Source: JAEXOD01 sp043805435 (GTDB lineage: Bacteria > Bacteroidota > Ignavibacteria > Ignavibacteriales > Melioribacteraceae). Taken from it: 64,000 nt of DNA. Location: contig JAZDHY010000049.1 of the NCBI GenBank assembly GCA_043805435.1, positions 1-64,000 on the forward strand, written 5' to 3'. The position numbers and the translations under genes are program-made. Below, piece by piece: positions 53,218 to 61,961 of the stretch. The notes below the pieces were generated by a model, which had not been told where the DNA came from, did no database searches, and was given only the letters and a program-made list of their open reading frames with translations. Position 1 is the stretch's first letter, and every line of letters starts with the position of its first letter.

Positions 53218-54081
53218 TTAATTTTTATCTTTTTTACTGTGGAAATGTAGTACACTTGTTCCGACTTTATTTTTACAAATATCTGCTATTGTTTGGCATT
53301 TAACTTTGAACAAAAAATAAATGTCCTTTTTTTCATTTAACAACGTTTCGTAATTACCTTGTCCTTTTGCAATAATCATATCGCAAGAGTTATAGATCCT
53401 TAAAAATTCATCCGTGCATTGTTCTATAGCTGTACCGGCAATTTTACTTCCGCTTTCAATAACTCTGCAAATTTTATCTATTTCCAATCTTCTTGCGTCT
53501 TCTAATGTAATATCGTTGTAAACTTGGTTGCTGCGTACGGCAAAAATTATCTCTTTGGGTAATAATTGTTTAATCAAAAACTTATCAAAAATTGCTTCTT
53601 CATAGTTATCTGCAATAAATAAAACCTGTTTTGCGTTTTTTATATCTTCTTTAAATCTTTGGTATGATGATAAATTGAGATTATTTGAAGTGATGAAATT
53701 TATTTCTTTTTCAAGATCAAAATTAGGATTGGCTGCCATATCAATTGTATTACCCATTATAGAAATTCTTAGTGCCATTTCTAATTTATCCTCAGTTCCG
53801 TCAACTAATACCGATAAATAACTAATATATTTTTCAGCTTGTATTCTGTTTTTTTCTTTTATGGCAGTAAATATGCTATTTACGTCTAAATATTTCTTCA
53901 TAACATCTAACATTATTAAAGAAAAGTGTGGAGCCGAAGCAATGTTTTTGTTTTTTAGTATTAATTCCATAGTTTCAAAAATTATTTTATTTTGTGTTTC
54001 TGTATCTTTAATCCCAAGCAGTTTACTAAGCGAATATGATTGTTGAACTATACATGGAATACAACCGGGGGAATTTAACAT
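53218..54081 (-). CDS. DUF89/ARMT1-like protein
   Basis: The 287-residue protein has the DUF89 N-terminal cysteine motif CIPCIVQQSYSL. FIADNYEEAIFDKFL resembles the family metal-site segment, and MIIAKGQGNYETL follows. DUF89 proteins include metal-dependent phosphatases that clear damaged metabolites. The substrate here is unknown. It is 32 bases downstream of the second radical SAM gene's partner region and is read with the cluster. Confidence 0.82.
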   Translation of the reverse strand: MLNSPGCIPCIVQQSYSLSKLLGIKDTETQNKIIFETMELILKNKNIASAPHFSLIMLDVMKKYLDVNSIFTAIKEKNRIQAEKYISYLSVLVDGTEDKLEMALRISIMGNTIDMAANPNFDLEKEINFITSNNLNLSSYQRFKEDIKNAKQVLFIADNYEEAIFDKFLIKQLLPKEIIFAVRSNQVYNDITLEDARRLEIDKICRVIESGSKIAGTAIEQCTDEFLRIYNSCDMIIAKGQGNYETLLNEKKDIYFLFKVKCQTIADICKNKVGTSVLHFHSKKDKN

Positions 54082-54104
54082 TATAATAGGGTTCTCCTTA
54101 ATTT

Positions 54105-55034
54105 TTAATTATTGTGTGAATAAAAACTTTCGCCTTGAAAAGTCTTTTTTAATAACAAACCATTATTTTCTAATTCGTTAAGTTGTTGTATGCCCCATCC
54201 GTTGGTTGATGCAAGTTTTAATACTTCATTTTCTTTCATTGGGTGCATTGAAAGTATTCCTAAGAGCTGTTCTTGAAAATCACCTACAGTTAAAAAGTCC
54301 GGAGTGTCGGGGCAGCAAAGCATTTGCACATTATTTAAGTTTTGTTCAACAAATGTTTTTATTTTTGCCAATTGTTCACAGCTTGGCGAATAAGCATAAT
54401 CTTTTACAGTTGGACGAATTGGAATAGAAAAATACGACATGCTGCGTTTTAATGTTTGTAAATAACTACATACCGCTCCAACCTCTGTAAGGCTGTCATT
54501 TAGGTTATTAATAAGCATTGTTTCGGTAAATAATTTACCGTTATATTGTTCTGCAAAATCGCTTATACCTTGTAAAATTGTTGCAAATCGCAGTCTTTTA
54601 TGGGGTCTGTTTATCTTATTCCATAGTACTTCATTTACAGTATCAAGTTTAATAGAAACAATATCTGCAAACATTAAATTTTCTTTTACATTATTATTCC
54701 ACATAAGTGAAGAATTTGTAAATACAATTATTTTATAACCAAATTCACGTATTAACTCTATTTCTTTAGAAAGATTAGTATCAAGCGTAGCTTCACCATT
54801 TGGTATAAAACCAATGTAGTCTATCTTTATATTTTCTTTTTGCAGTTGTTCTATTTTATTTTTTACAAAAAAGAATAATTGATAAGGACTAAAACAGGAA
54901 TCTCTGTTTGTGGAGCAACAGTCGGCACCACCGGCTTGACAATAGATACAATTATAAGTACAAGTTTTACAAAGCACGTTGTTGATTATTAAAACATTCC
55001 CAAATCGTCTTGAAGGAATTGGCCCAAAAATCAT
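54105..55034 (-). CDS. Radical SAM protein (2 of 2)
   Basis: The 309-residue protein has IFGPIPSRRFGNVLIINN, the cluster motif CTYNCIYCQ and FIPNGEATLD, and is a relative of the protein at 49610. It is the first gene read in the minus-strand train. It shares the same winged-helix-like end (LNELENNGLLLKKTF). Its frame stays open for 47 codons upstream of the ATG, behind a good AGGAG, so a longer protein is possible. Function is unassigned. Confidence 0.88.
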   Translation of the reverse strand: MIFGPIPSRRFGNVLIINNVLCKTCTYNCIYCQAGGADCCSTNRDSCFSPYQLFFFVKNKIEQLQKENIKIDYIGFIPNGEATLDTNLSKEIELIREFGYKIIVFTNSSLMWNNNVKENLMFADIVSIKLDTVNEVLWNKINRPHKRLRFATILQGISDFAEQYNGKLFTETMLINNLNDSLTEVGAVCSYLQTLKRSMSYFSIPIRPTVKDYAYSPSCEQLAKIKTFVEQNLNNVQMLCCPDTPDFLTVGDFQEQLLGILSMHPMKENEVLKLASTNGWGIQQLNELENNGLLLKKTFQGESFYSHNN

Positions 55035-55200
55035 TTTGTTTCGACATTCGGGGTTGCTAAGTATGTTATTTTCAAGTTTAGTTGAAAATTTTAATACTTG
55101 ATTGCGCCAAGCTTCTGTAATATTTCTTAAAACGTTTTTCGATTTGTTTATTTGTGTTTCGATTTTAATAATCTCCTAATTTTGTGTCACTACCTAAGAA

Positions 55201-55217
55201 CTCAATTTGTATGCCAA
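55201..55217 (-). promoter_or_regulatory. Sigma-54-like promoter of the NifX/MinD gene train
   Basis: On the minus strand TTGGCATACAAATTGAG has the GG at -24 and a TTG at -12 with the right ten-base spacing. It has A instead of C in the usual GC pair. Transcription from about 55190 would reach the radical SAM gene at 55034. Palindromes lie 60-90 bases upstream. Confidence 0.5.
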
Positions 55218-55266
55218 TTATAAATGCCGGTTTTTAGCTTTTTTTTCCGATAATGATTGCATTGTT

Positions 55267-55312
55267 ATTGCATAAATGCAATATTAGTGCACGTCTATTG
55301 CATAATTGCAAT
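55267..55312. promoter_or_regulatory. Two TTGCA-N4-TGCAA palindromes (activator sites)
   Basis: ATTGCATAAATGCAAT (55267-55282) and ATTGCATAATTGCAAT (55297-55312) share TTGCA-N4-TGCAA. Their centres are 30 bases apart (about three turns). A half-site ATTGCAT lies at 55256-55262 and GTGCAC at 55287-55292 is midway between them. They look like binding sites for the divergent sigma-54 activator. Confidence 0.6.
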
Positions 55313-55350
55313 AATAAATGTAAATTTAAATTAATAAATTTAGGATTAAT

Positions 55351-57078
55351 ATGGAAAACTACGATTTAGAAATAGACACTCATCTTGAGAACTTCATAAT
55401 CCCGGACGGAATAGTTGTAATTGGTGCCGATTGTGTTTTGGTTTCTTCAAATGAAGCTGTTGAAAGGATTACCGGATTTAAAGATATAGAATTGATAAAA
55501 CAAAAATGTGATGTTCTTTTTAGGGATGATGACAATAATAATCATAATATTGTTATAGATGCTTTAACAACCGGACAAACATATTCAAATTTATCAATAT
55601 ATATCAATTGTAAAAATGGAGATAAAAAAAACGTGCTGGCTTCTATAACACCTGTACATAAAGGAAAAGAGAATATCATAGGCGTTATTTTTGTTTTTCG
55701 AGATACTAAAGAAATGCTTTTATTAGCTAAAGAGCTTGAAAAAAAAACAACACAACTAATTAATGAAAGAAATAAATTGGAAGCAATTTTTAACAGTAAC
55801 ATTGAAGGAACATTTACAATAGATAATAATTGGTTTATCACTTCATTTAATAAATCTGCCGAAAAAATTACAGGTTATAAAAGGGAAGAGGCTATTGGGC
55901 AAAAATGTTGGAATATATTTAAATCTAATATTTGTCAAAACGGATGTCATATGGAACAAACAATGACAAAGGGTAAAGCCACATTGGGGAATGAATTAAC
56001 TATTTTTAATAAGAACAATAAAATTATACCAATTAGGGTTAATTCGGGAATTTTAGTAGATAATAAAAATATTAAAATAGGAGCTGTTGAAACATTTATT
56101 GATATTTCTGAAATAAAAAACCTATCCGAACATATTCTTGAAAAATTTAAACTGGAAAATATTGTAGGTACAAGTAAAAAGATGGAAAAAATATTTAGTC
56201 TGTGCAAAAGTGTATCGCAAACAAGAAGTTCTGTTTTATTAACCGGTGAAAGTGGAACAGGTAAGGAGTTGGTGGCAAGAGCTATACATATAGGCAGTTC
56301 TGAAAAAAATGCACCATTTGTAGCTTTAAACTGCAGTGCGTTTGCGGAATCATTAATTGAAAGTGAATTGTTTGGGCATGAAGCAGGAGCTTTTACAGGT
56401 GCTATAAAAACAAAAATGGGCCATTTTGAACTTGCACAAGGCGGTACTTTATTTCTTGATGAAATAGGGGATATTTCTTCGGCTGTTCAAACAAAACTTT
56501 TACGGGTGCTGGAAACCCGGCAGTTTGAGCGGGTTGGCGGTACAAAAACAATAAAAATGGATGTGAGGATAATAGCTGCAACAAACAAAAATTTACAAGA
56601 AGAAATACAGAGTGGACGATTTAGAGAAGATCTGCTTTTTAGAATAAATGTTATGCATATAAATCTGCCGCCTTTACGCGAAAGAATTGAGGATTTACCA
56701 TTATTAATTGAGCATTTTTTAAGTTCGTTTAACCGAAAATTTAATAAATTTATTCAAGGCTTATCTTCGGCGGCTTATAAAATATTTTTGTTTTATAATT
56801 GGCCCGGAAATATTCGCGAATTGGAAAACGTACTTGAACATTGTTTTATTTTATGTACCGGCAGCACAATAGAACTTGATCATTTACCCGAAAGATTATT
56901 AACCGGTAGTGTTGCTTCAAACACAATTACGGTAAAATTACCATTACAAAATGCCGAAATTGATGTTATTAATAAAGCACTAAAAAAACATGATTTTAAC
57001 AAAACAAAGGCAGCAGCCGAATTGGGGATTGATAAATCCACTCTTTGGAGAAAGATGAAACGATTTAATATAAAATGA
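55351..57078 (+). CDS. Sigma-54-dependent activator with two PAS domains
   Basis: The 575-residue protein has two PAS domains (about 14-125 and 145-255), the second containing Cys residues in QKCWNIFKSNICQNGCHM. It has a central AAA+ domain with Walker A GESGTGKE (299-306), the sigma-54 contact loop GAFTGA (about 346) and a Fis-type HTH at the end (KTKAAAELGIDKSTLWRKMK). It activates sigma-54 RNA polymerase. It is divergent from the NifX/MinD train and probably drives it from the palindromes. The PAS region may sense redox or a metal cluster. Confidence 0.94.
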   Translation: MENYDLEIDTHLENFIIPDGIVVIGADCVLVSSNEAVERITGFKDIELIKQKCDVLFRDDDNNNHNIVIDALTTGQTYSNLSIYINCKNGDKKNVLASITPVHKGKENIIGVIFVFRDTKEMLLLAKELEKKTTQLINERNKLEAIFNSNIEGTFTIDNNWFITSFNKSAEKITGYKREEAIGQKCWNIFKSNICQNGCHMEQTMTKGKATLGNELTIFNKNNKIIPIRVNSGILVDNKNIKIGAVETFIDISEIKNLSEHILEKFKLENIVGTSKKMEKIFSLCKSVSQTRSSVLLTGESGTGKELVARAIHIGSSEKNAPFVALNCSAFAESLIESELFGHEAGAFTGAIKTKMGHFELAQGGTLFLDEIGDISSAVQTKLLRVLETRQFERVGGTKTIKMDVRIIAATNKNLQEEIQSGRFREDLLFRINVMHINLPPLRERIEDLPLLIEHFLSSFNRKFNKFIQGLSSAAYKIFLFYNWPGNIRELENVLEHCFILCTGSTIELDHLPERLLTGSVASNTITVKLPLQNAEIDVINKALKKHDFNKTKAAAELGIDKSTLWRKMKRFNIK

Positions 57079-57133
57079 CCGATATTTGGATATAATAGAG
57101 CTGAAAAAGGGTAAAACAAATCTTTAATTTATT

Positions 57134-58606
57134 CTATTTGAACCACTCATTAATATATTTTGCATCAAGATCGGCTTCGTTGTAATGATAAAATTCATTA
57201 GTATGCAGCGAATAGGCGTAATCGTTGCTCCAAGCATGTCCAAACTTAATAATTTGATTTAATGCATCAATTATAAAATATAATTCATCATTTGTCATTG
57301 TTGGATGTAAAGAAAGACGTACCCATCCCGGTTTTTCGGAAAGATCACCCTTATTTATTTTGTCTGTTATTCTTTTTGAACGACTTGGATCAACATGCAG
57401 TAAATAATGTCCATAAGTTCCAGCACACGAACATCCGCCGCGCATTTGTATTCCAAATCTATCATTTAAGTGTTTACATATTAAATTGTAATGTAAATCT
57501 TCAACATAAAAAGATATTATTCCAATACGGTCTTCAATATTATTTGCTAAAATGTGCAGTTTTGGAATTTTACGCAAATTTGGGATTGCAATTTTTAACA
57601 GTTCTTTTTCACGTTCAAGGATATTATCAACTCCCATTTCATTTTTTAGGTTAATACATAATGCTGCTTTAATAGTCTGTAAAAAGCCGGGGGTTCCACC
57701 GTCTTCACGTGCTTCAATACTATTAACATATTTATAACCGCCCCAAGGATTTGTCCATTCTACTGTACCGCCTCCGGGATGATCGGGAATATTTCTTTTA
57801 TATAGTTTTTTGTCAAAAATTAATACTCCCGAACTGCCCGGACCGCCTAAAAATTTGTGCGGAGAAAAGAAAATTGCATCAAGTTTTTCTTGGGGATCCG
57901 CGGGGTGCATATCTATTTTTACATAAGGGGCGGAAGCGGCAAAGTCAACAAAACAATACCCTTCATATTGATGCATTTTTTTTGCCATTTTGTAATAATC
58001 TGGTTGTATTCCCGTAACGTTTGAAGCGGCTGTAAACGACCCGATTTTTAATTTTCTATTTTTATATTTTTCAAGCAGTAAATCAAAGTGGTCATAATTA
58101 ACTAATCCGTTTTCATCGGGTTCAATAACCTCCACGTCGGCAATGGATTCTAACCATGAAGTATGATTTGAATGATGCTCCATGTGTGTAAGAAATACTA
58201 TTGGTCTTTCTTCAACCGGAATAATGGTATATTTATTTAATTGTTCGCAGATTTTAAGTCCTAAAAGCCTTTGAAACTTGTTTACAGCGGTTGTCATGCC
58301 AAAACCAGCATTAATTATCACGTCATTGCTGTTGGCATTACAGTGGGCTTTAATGATTGATTGTGCCTTATGGTATGAATGAGTCATTAATGTTCCGGTA
58401 ATACTTGTTTCGGAATGGGTATTGCCGACAAAAGGTGCAAAATTATTTAATAGCTTTTGTTCAATAGGGTTATAAAGTCTTCCGCTTGCAACCCAATCGG
58501 CATATATTAATTTTTTTGTCCCAAAAGGAGTTGAAAAATTTTGGTCAATTCCAATAATATTATTGCGGAATTTTAAGAAATAATCTTGCAAAGAATTCAT
58601 ATACAC
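57134..58606 (-). CDS. Class V aminotransferase, cysteine-desulfurase-like
   Basis: The 490-residue protein has the PLP-lysine motif SPHKFLGGPGSSG and HMEHHSNHTSW. It also has VDFAASAPY and, near the C-terminus, the Cys-containing GGCSCAGTYGH, the place of the cysteine-desulfurase active-site Cys. It is longer than SufS and IscS (about 400). It could supply sulfur to the nearby Fe-S cluster system or be another class V enzyme. It converges with the activator gene. Confidence 0.82.
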   Translation of the reverse strand: MYMNSLQDYFLKFRNNIIGIDQNFSTPFGTKKLIYADWVASGRLYNPIEQKLLNNFAPFVGNTHSETSITGTLMTHSYHKAQSIIKAHCNANSNDVIINAGFGMTTAVNKFQRLLGLKICEQLNKYTIIPVEERPIVFLTHMEHHSNHTSWLESIADVEVIEPDENGLVNYDHFDLLLEKYKNRKLKIGSFTAASNVTGIQPDYYKMAKKMHQYEGYCFVDFAASAPYVKIDMHPADPQEKLDAIFFSPHKFLGGPGSSGVLIFDKKLYKRNIPDHPGGGTVEWTNPWGGYKYVNSIEAREDGGTPGFLQTIKAALCINLKNEMGVDNILEREKELLKIAIPNLRKIPKLHILANNIEDRIGIISFYVEDLHYNLICKHLNDRFGIQMRGGCSCAGTYGHYLLHVDPSRSKRITDKINKGDLSEKPGWVRLSLHPTMTNDELYFIIDALNQIIKFGHAWSNDYAYSLHTNEFYHYNEADLDAKYINEWFK

Positions 58607-58678
58607 ACATTAATTAATAACTAAAATAGGAAATTATGAATCTAAGTTAATCAATACGGCTATTGTAGTCAAGCCGGA

Positions 58679-60082
58679 TTATTTAGCAGTTGTATTTATA
58701 ATCCATTCGGTTACCTGCTCTAAAAATCCGGTTACATATTCTTTTTTTAATTTTGCATATTCACTAGGACTTCCTGTTTTGGCTTCCTGATATAAGTGAT
58801 TGGCATTTTCAAATAAAATGGTTTTCACATTAGTATTTCCTCCTATTTTTAAATTATCTTCAAGTACTTTTCTGTTTTGTTCAATATCCACCTGCTTATC
58901 TTTGCCGCCAAACAATAACAAAACGGGGCACTTAACGTTTTGTAGAGTTGGTGCAGGGTCGTAATTTACAAAAAAGTTAAACCATATACTTTTATATTGT
59001 TTTAATTTTTGGTCAACTGTTTGATTGATAGTTGATTCAAGGTCTTTAATAGTTTTTTTGTTTTCGTCCGGTAAATTATTTATTTCTTTACTGGCTTGTT
59101 TGTACAAAAGTTTTTTTATTGTGTCTTCCTCACTACCGTTTTTTAATAAATCAAAAACTTCCTTATAGTTATTCACTTGATATACAATACTGGAATCATC
59201 TGCATTTTCAGCTTTCATAATTTCGGCTAACTGCTTTAATATTACTTGATCTCCCGATACACCCGGAGCCGAAACAAGTACAACAAAAGCGGCATCATTT
59301 AATAAAGAAGCGGCTATTGGGGCTACAATTCCACCTTCGCTATGACCATATAATCCGATTTTTTTTGGATTAATAAAACTTTTTGTTTTTAATAATTCAT
59401 AACCTGCCATTATATCGTTTGCAAAATCCTCGGTTGTCGATTGTGAAACATTACCGGATGAACCACCTATACCCCGATCATCGTATCTTAAAACAGCAAT
59501 TCCATTGCGTGTAAAATAATCGGCTGCTATTGAAAATAATTTAAACCCAAAAATATCGGAATCACGATTTTGAGCTCCGCTGCCCGAAATTAATATTACA
59601 GCAGGGAAGGAGCCTTCTTTTGAAGGATAAGATAACGTACCTGCTAAAGTAATTTCTCCATTTTTAAAGGTTACTTCATCTTCAATATATGGTTTTATTA
59701 CATGTGTTGTGTCTTCAACAGGTCTATCGGTTTTGGTTACACTAAAGGTACCTTTAAAACCCATTTGAATAAAACTGCCATAAATTGAATCAGCTGAAAT
59801 TTGGCCTTCAAAAACTCCATTTTGAGGCGGAGGTAAAATTTCAAAAGTTAATTTATTATTTATTTTGGTTACTTTTTTTAGCTGCATATTTTTTATTCCC
59901 TGTATGGGAATGTTAATAATGCCGACTAAAGTATCCGATTTAAGACTAAAATCTAATTCAATTTGAATTTCCTGCGACATTACTAAAATGCTGCCGGAAT
60001 AATAATTTGGGAATGTTGATTGAGCATAAAAATTTGAAATAATAAAGAATATTGCAAAAAATAATAAACCAATTCGTTTCAT
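58679..60082 (-). CDS. Secreted alpha/beta hydrolase
   Basis: I chose the ATG at 60082 because it begins a signal peptide (MKRIGLLFFAIFFIISNFYAQ); a start at 60124 would add 14 residues. The protein (467 residues) has an N-terminal beta-domain (about 25-130). The alpha/beta hydrolase domain has VILISGSGAQNRDSD, the nucleophile GHSEGG (Ser near 248), LLLFGGKDKQVD and the His in ANHLYQE. It is probably a periplasmic or surface esterase or peptidase. Confidence 0.85.
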   Translation of the reverse strand: MKRIGLLFFAIFFIISNFYAQSTFPNYYSGSILVMSQEIQIELDFSLKSDTLVGIINIPIQGIKNMQLKKVTKINNKLTFEILPPPQNGVFEGQISADSIYGSFIQMGFKGTFSVTKTDRPVEDTTHVIKPYIEDEVTFKNGEITLAGTLSYPSKEGSFPAVILISGSGAQNRDSDIFGFKLFSIAADYFTRNGIAVLRYDDRGIGGSSGNVSQSTTEDFANDIMAGYELLKTKSFINPKKIGLYGHSEGGIVAPIAASLLNDAAFVVLVSAPGVSGDQVILKQLAEIMKAENADDSSIVYQVNNYKEVFDLLKNGSEEDTIKKLLYKQASKEINNLPDENKKTIKDLESTINQTVDQKLKQYKSIWFNFFVNYDPAPTLQNVKCPVLLLFGGKDKQVDIEQNRKVLEDNLKIGGNTNVKTILFENANHLYQEAKTGSPSEYAKLKKEYVTGFLEQVTEWIINTTAK

Positions 60083-60184
60083 TGTAAACCCTTTAATAAT
60101 TTTAAAATAATTGAAAAACTCCATAATTTTGGAAATTCTTAAAACTTAAGACGAATCAAATGTTCAGGGGTTACAAAATATGGA

Positions 60185-60658
60185 CTAACTATTCCCCTTA
60201 AATTTAAATCCTTTTATGGGTTCGCGTAAAGTTAAAACGGGACAGGGGGCTTTACGAACAACTTTTTCGGCGGTACTTCCAAAAAGCAAATGTTCCATAC
60301 CGGTATGACCATGTGTAGCTATTATAATTAAATCTATGTCTAAATCCGATGCCGTATCAATAATTTCCACAAAAGGTTTTCCTGCTTTAATTATAGCTTC
60401 TGGTTTTAATGATGCGGGAATATCTGTTAATATCAACGATTCCAATTCAGCTTTTGCTCTGTCTTGCATATCGTATTCGGTAGATGGAATAGAAACCTGG
60501 CCTAAGCTGAAATCAGAGGGGTAAACCATTGGTTCGATAACATAAATTAAATAAATTTTAGCTTCAAAAAACTTTGCAAATTGAACTGCATATTTTAATG
60601 CATTTTTCGAATAATCCGAAAAATCAATGGGTACTAATATTTTCTTTATCATTTCCAT
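60185..60658 (-). CDS. Universal stress protein A-family
   Basis: The 157-residue protein is a UspA domain with ILVPIDFSDYSKNALKYAVQ and the ATP-binding GHTGMEHLLFGSTAEKVVRK, followed by PCPVLTLR. It likely binds ATP and responds to stress. Starts at 60658 or 60652 are possible. Its start overlaps the end of the cyclic-nucleotide-binding gene by 35 bases, so the two are coupled. Confidence 0.92.
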   Translation of the reverse strand: MEMIKKILVPIDFSDYSKNALKYAVQFAKFFEAKIYLIYVIEPMVYPSDFSLGQVSIPSTEYDMQDRAKAELESLILTDIPASLKPEAIIKAGKPFVEIIDTASDLDIDLIIIATHGHTGMEHLLFGSTAEKVVRKAPCPVLTLREPIKGFKFKGNS

Positions 60659-61202
60659 TTTTAACCTCTTTATTTAATTCATATGTTTTAATATACAGAT
60701 TAAAAAAATCTTCATTCATGTTTTTAAGCCTGGTAGCTAAAACTTGGCTGATTCCGCGAAGTACGGAAATTCCTTTTTGCGGAAATCTATCAATAAATTC
60801 ATCCAAATCCGGTTTGAAAATTATAGCAATTTTTGTATCTGTAGAAGCAAGCGCGGAAGCCGATCTGTTTTCATCATTAAGAAGAGATAACTCTCCAAAA
60901 AAGTCACCTTGAGATAATTCAACTAATGTGTATTTATTATCATTTCCAATATCGGTAATAATTTTAACTTCACCTTCAATAATTATATAAAGACCAATTC
61001 CCGGGTCACCTTGCAAAAAAATATACTCGCCGGACTGGTAAACCCTGCTATGGATTGATTTAATAAGTAAATCAAGATCTTTCTGTTTGAGTTTAGAAAA
61101 AATAGGGTTGGATAAAAACACTTTGCTAAGTGTATCCATTTTTTGCGGAGTTTTAAAAAAATTTGTCCAAAAACTACTTTTACGAATTATATTATTTTCC
61201 AT
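60624..61202 (-). CDS. Cyclic-nucleotide-binding domain protein
   Basis: The 192-residue protein has a cNMP-binding domain (about 25-145: GEYIFLQGDPGIGLYIIIEGEVKI, LSQGDFFGELSLLNDENRSASALA). The phosphate-binding cassette reads GELSLLNDENRSASA. There is no recognisable DNA-binding helix-turn-helix after it. It therefore probably acts through protein partners such as the overlapping UspA-family protein. Confidence 0.88.
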   Translation of the reverse strand: MENNIIRKSSFWTNFFKTPQKMDTLSKVFLSNPIFSKLKQKDLDLLIKSIHSRVYQSGEYIFLQGDPGIGLYIIIEGEVKIITDIGNDNKYTLVELSQGDFFGELSLLNDENRSASALASTDTKIAIIFKPDLDEFIDRFPQKGISVLRGISQVLATRLKNMNEDFFNLYIKTYELNKEVKNGNDKENISTH

Positions 61203-61208
61203 ATTAAC

Positions 61209-61961
61209 CTAATAAAATATTCCTAATTCTGCCACGCGCCAAATTTTTTGGCAAGGGAATTTATTTTCATACAATGCTCTGCCAATAATAACCGAATCAA
61301 TTCCTTCGGTTACATATTGTTGAACAGACATTAAATCTTCGTAATTAGCCACTCCACCGGAATGAGTAACTTTAAGACCCGTTTGAGATGCAATAGATCT
61401 GGAAAGTTCGACATTTGGACCACCCAACATTCCATTAGTTTTAACATCGGTAATCACAATGCGCTCTACACCATATTCTTTAAATTTTTTAGCGCAGGTT
61501 AAAGGGTCTAAACCGGTGGAAATTTTCCTACCTCTTACTATAACATTGTTGTCTATAACATCAATTGCTGCGGCAATTTTTTGTTTGCCAAAATAATCCA
61601 AAATTTTAATAAACTCCACGGGATTTACAAAAGTTAAAGACCCAATTACTAAACGAAAAATCCCAAGATCAAAAGCTCTTTTGGCATCATCTAAATCTTT
61701 AATTCCACCACCCAGCTCTACGGGGATAACAACAGATTCACATATTTCTTGAATAATGGAATCGTTTTGATGGCTGTCTTCGTGAATGGCGTCAAAATCA
61801 ACAATATGAATACATTTTGAGTTTTCGGCACGCCATAACATAGCCATTTCTACCGGGTCGTTATCATATTCCTTAACATTTAATTCGGGAATACCCTGGA
61901 CCACTCTAACGGTTTTTCCGTTGTGAATATCAATTGAGGGTATAACTAAAATTTTATTCAT
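61209..61961 (-). CDS. hisA: HisA-type isomerase
   Basis: The 250-residue protein matches phosphoribosylformimino-AICAR isomerase of histidine synthesis. It starts VIPSIDIHNGKTVRVVQGIP, with the catalytic-type Asp10 position. It has ELGGGIKDLDDAKRAFDLGI, the second Asp in ITDVKTNGMLGGPN, and SGGVANYEDL. No other his genes are in the window, so it is either a scattered pathway gene or a paralogue. Its start overlaps the acyl-CoA dehydrogenase stop by one base. Confidence 0.9.
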   Translation of the reverse strand: MNKILVIPSIDIHNGKTVRVVQGIPELNVKEYDNDPVEMAMLWRAENSKCIHIVDFDAIHEDSHQNDSIIQEICESVVIPVELGGGIKDLDDAKRAFDLGIFRLVIGSLTFVNPVEFIKILDYFGKQKIAAAIDVIDNNVIVRGRKISTGLDPLTCAKKFKEYGVERIVITDVKTNGMLGGPNVELSRSIASQTGLKVTHSGGVANYEDLMSVQQYVTEGIDSVIIGRALYENKFPCQKIWRVAELGIFY

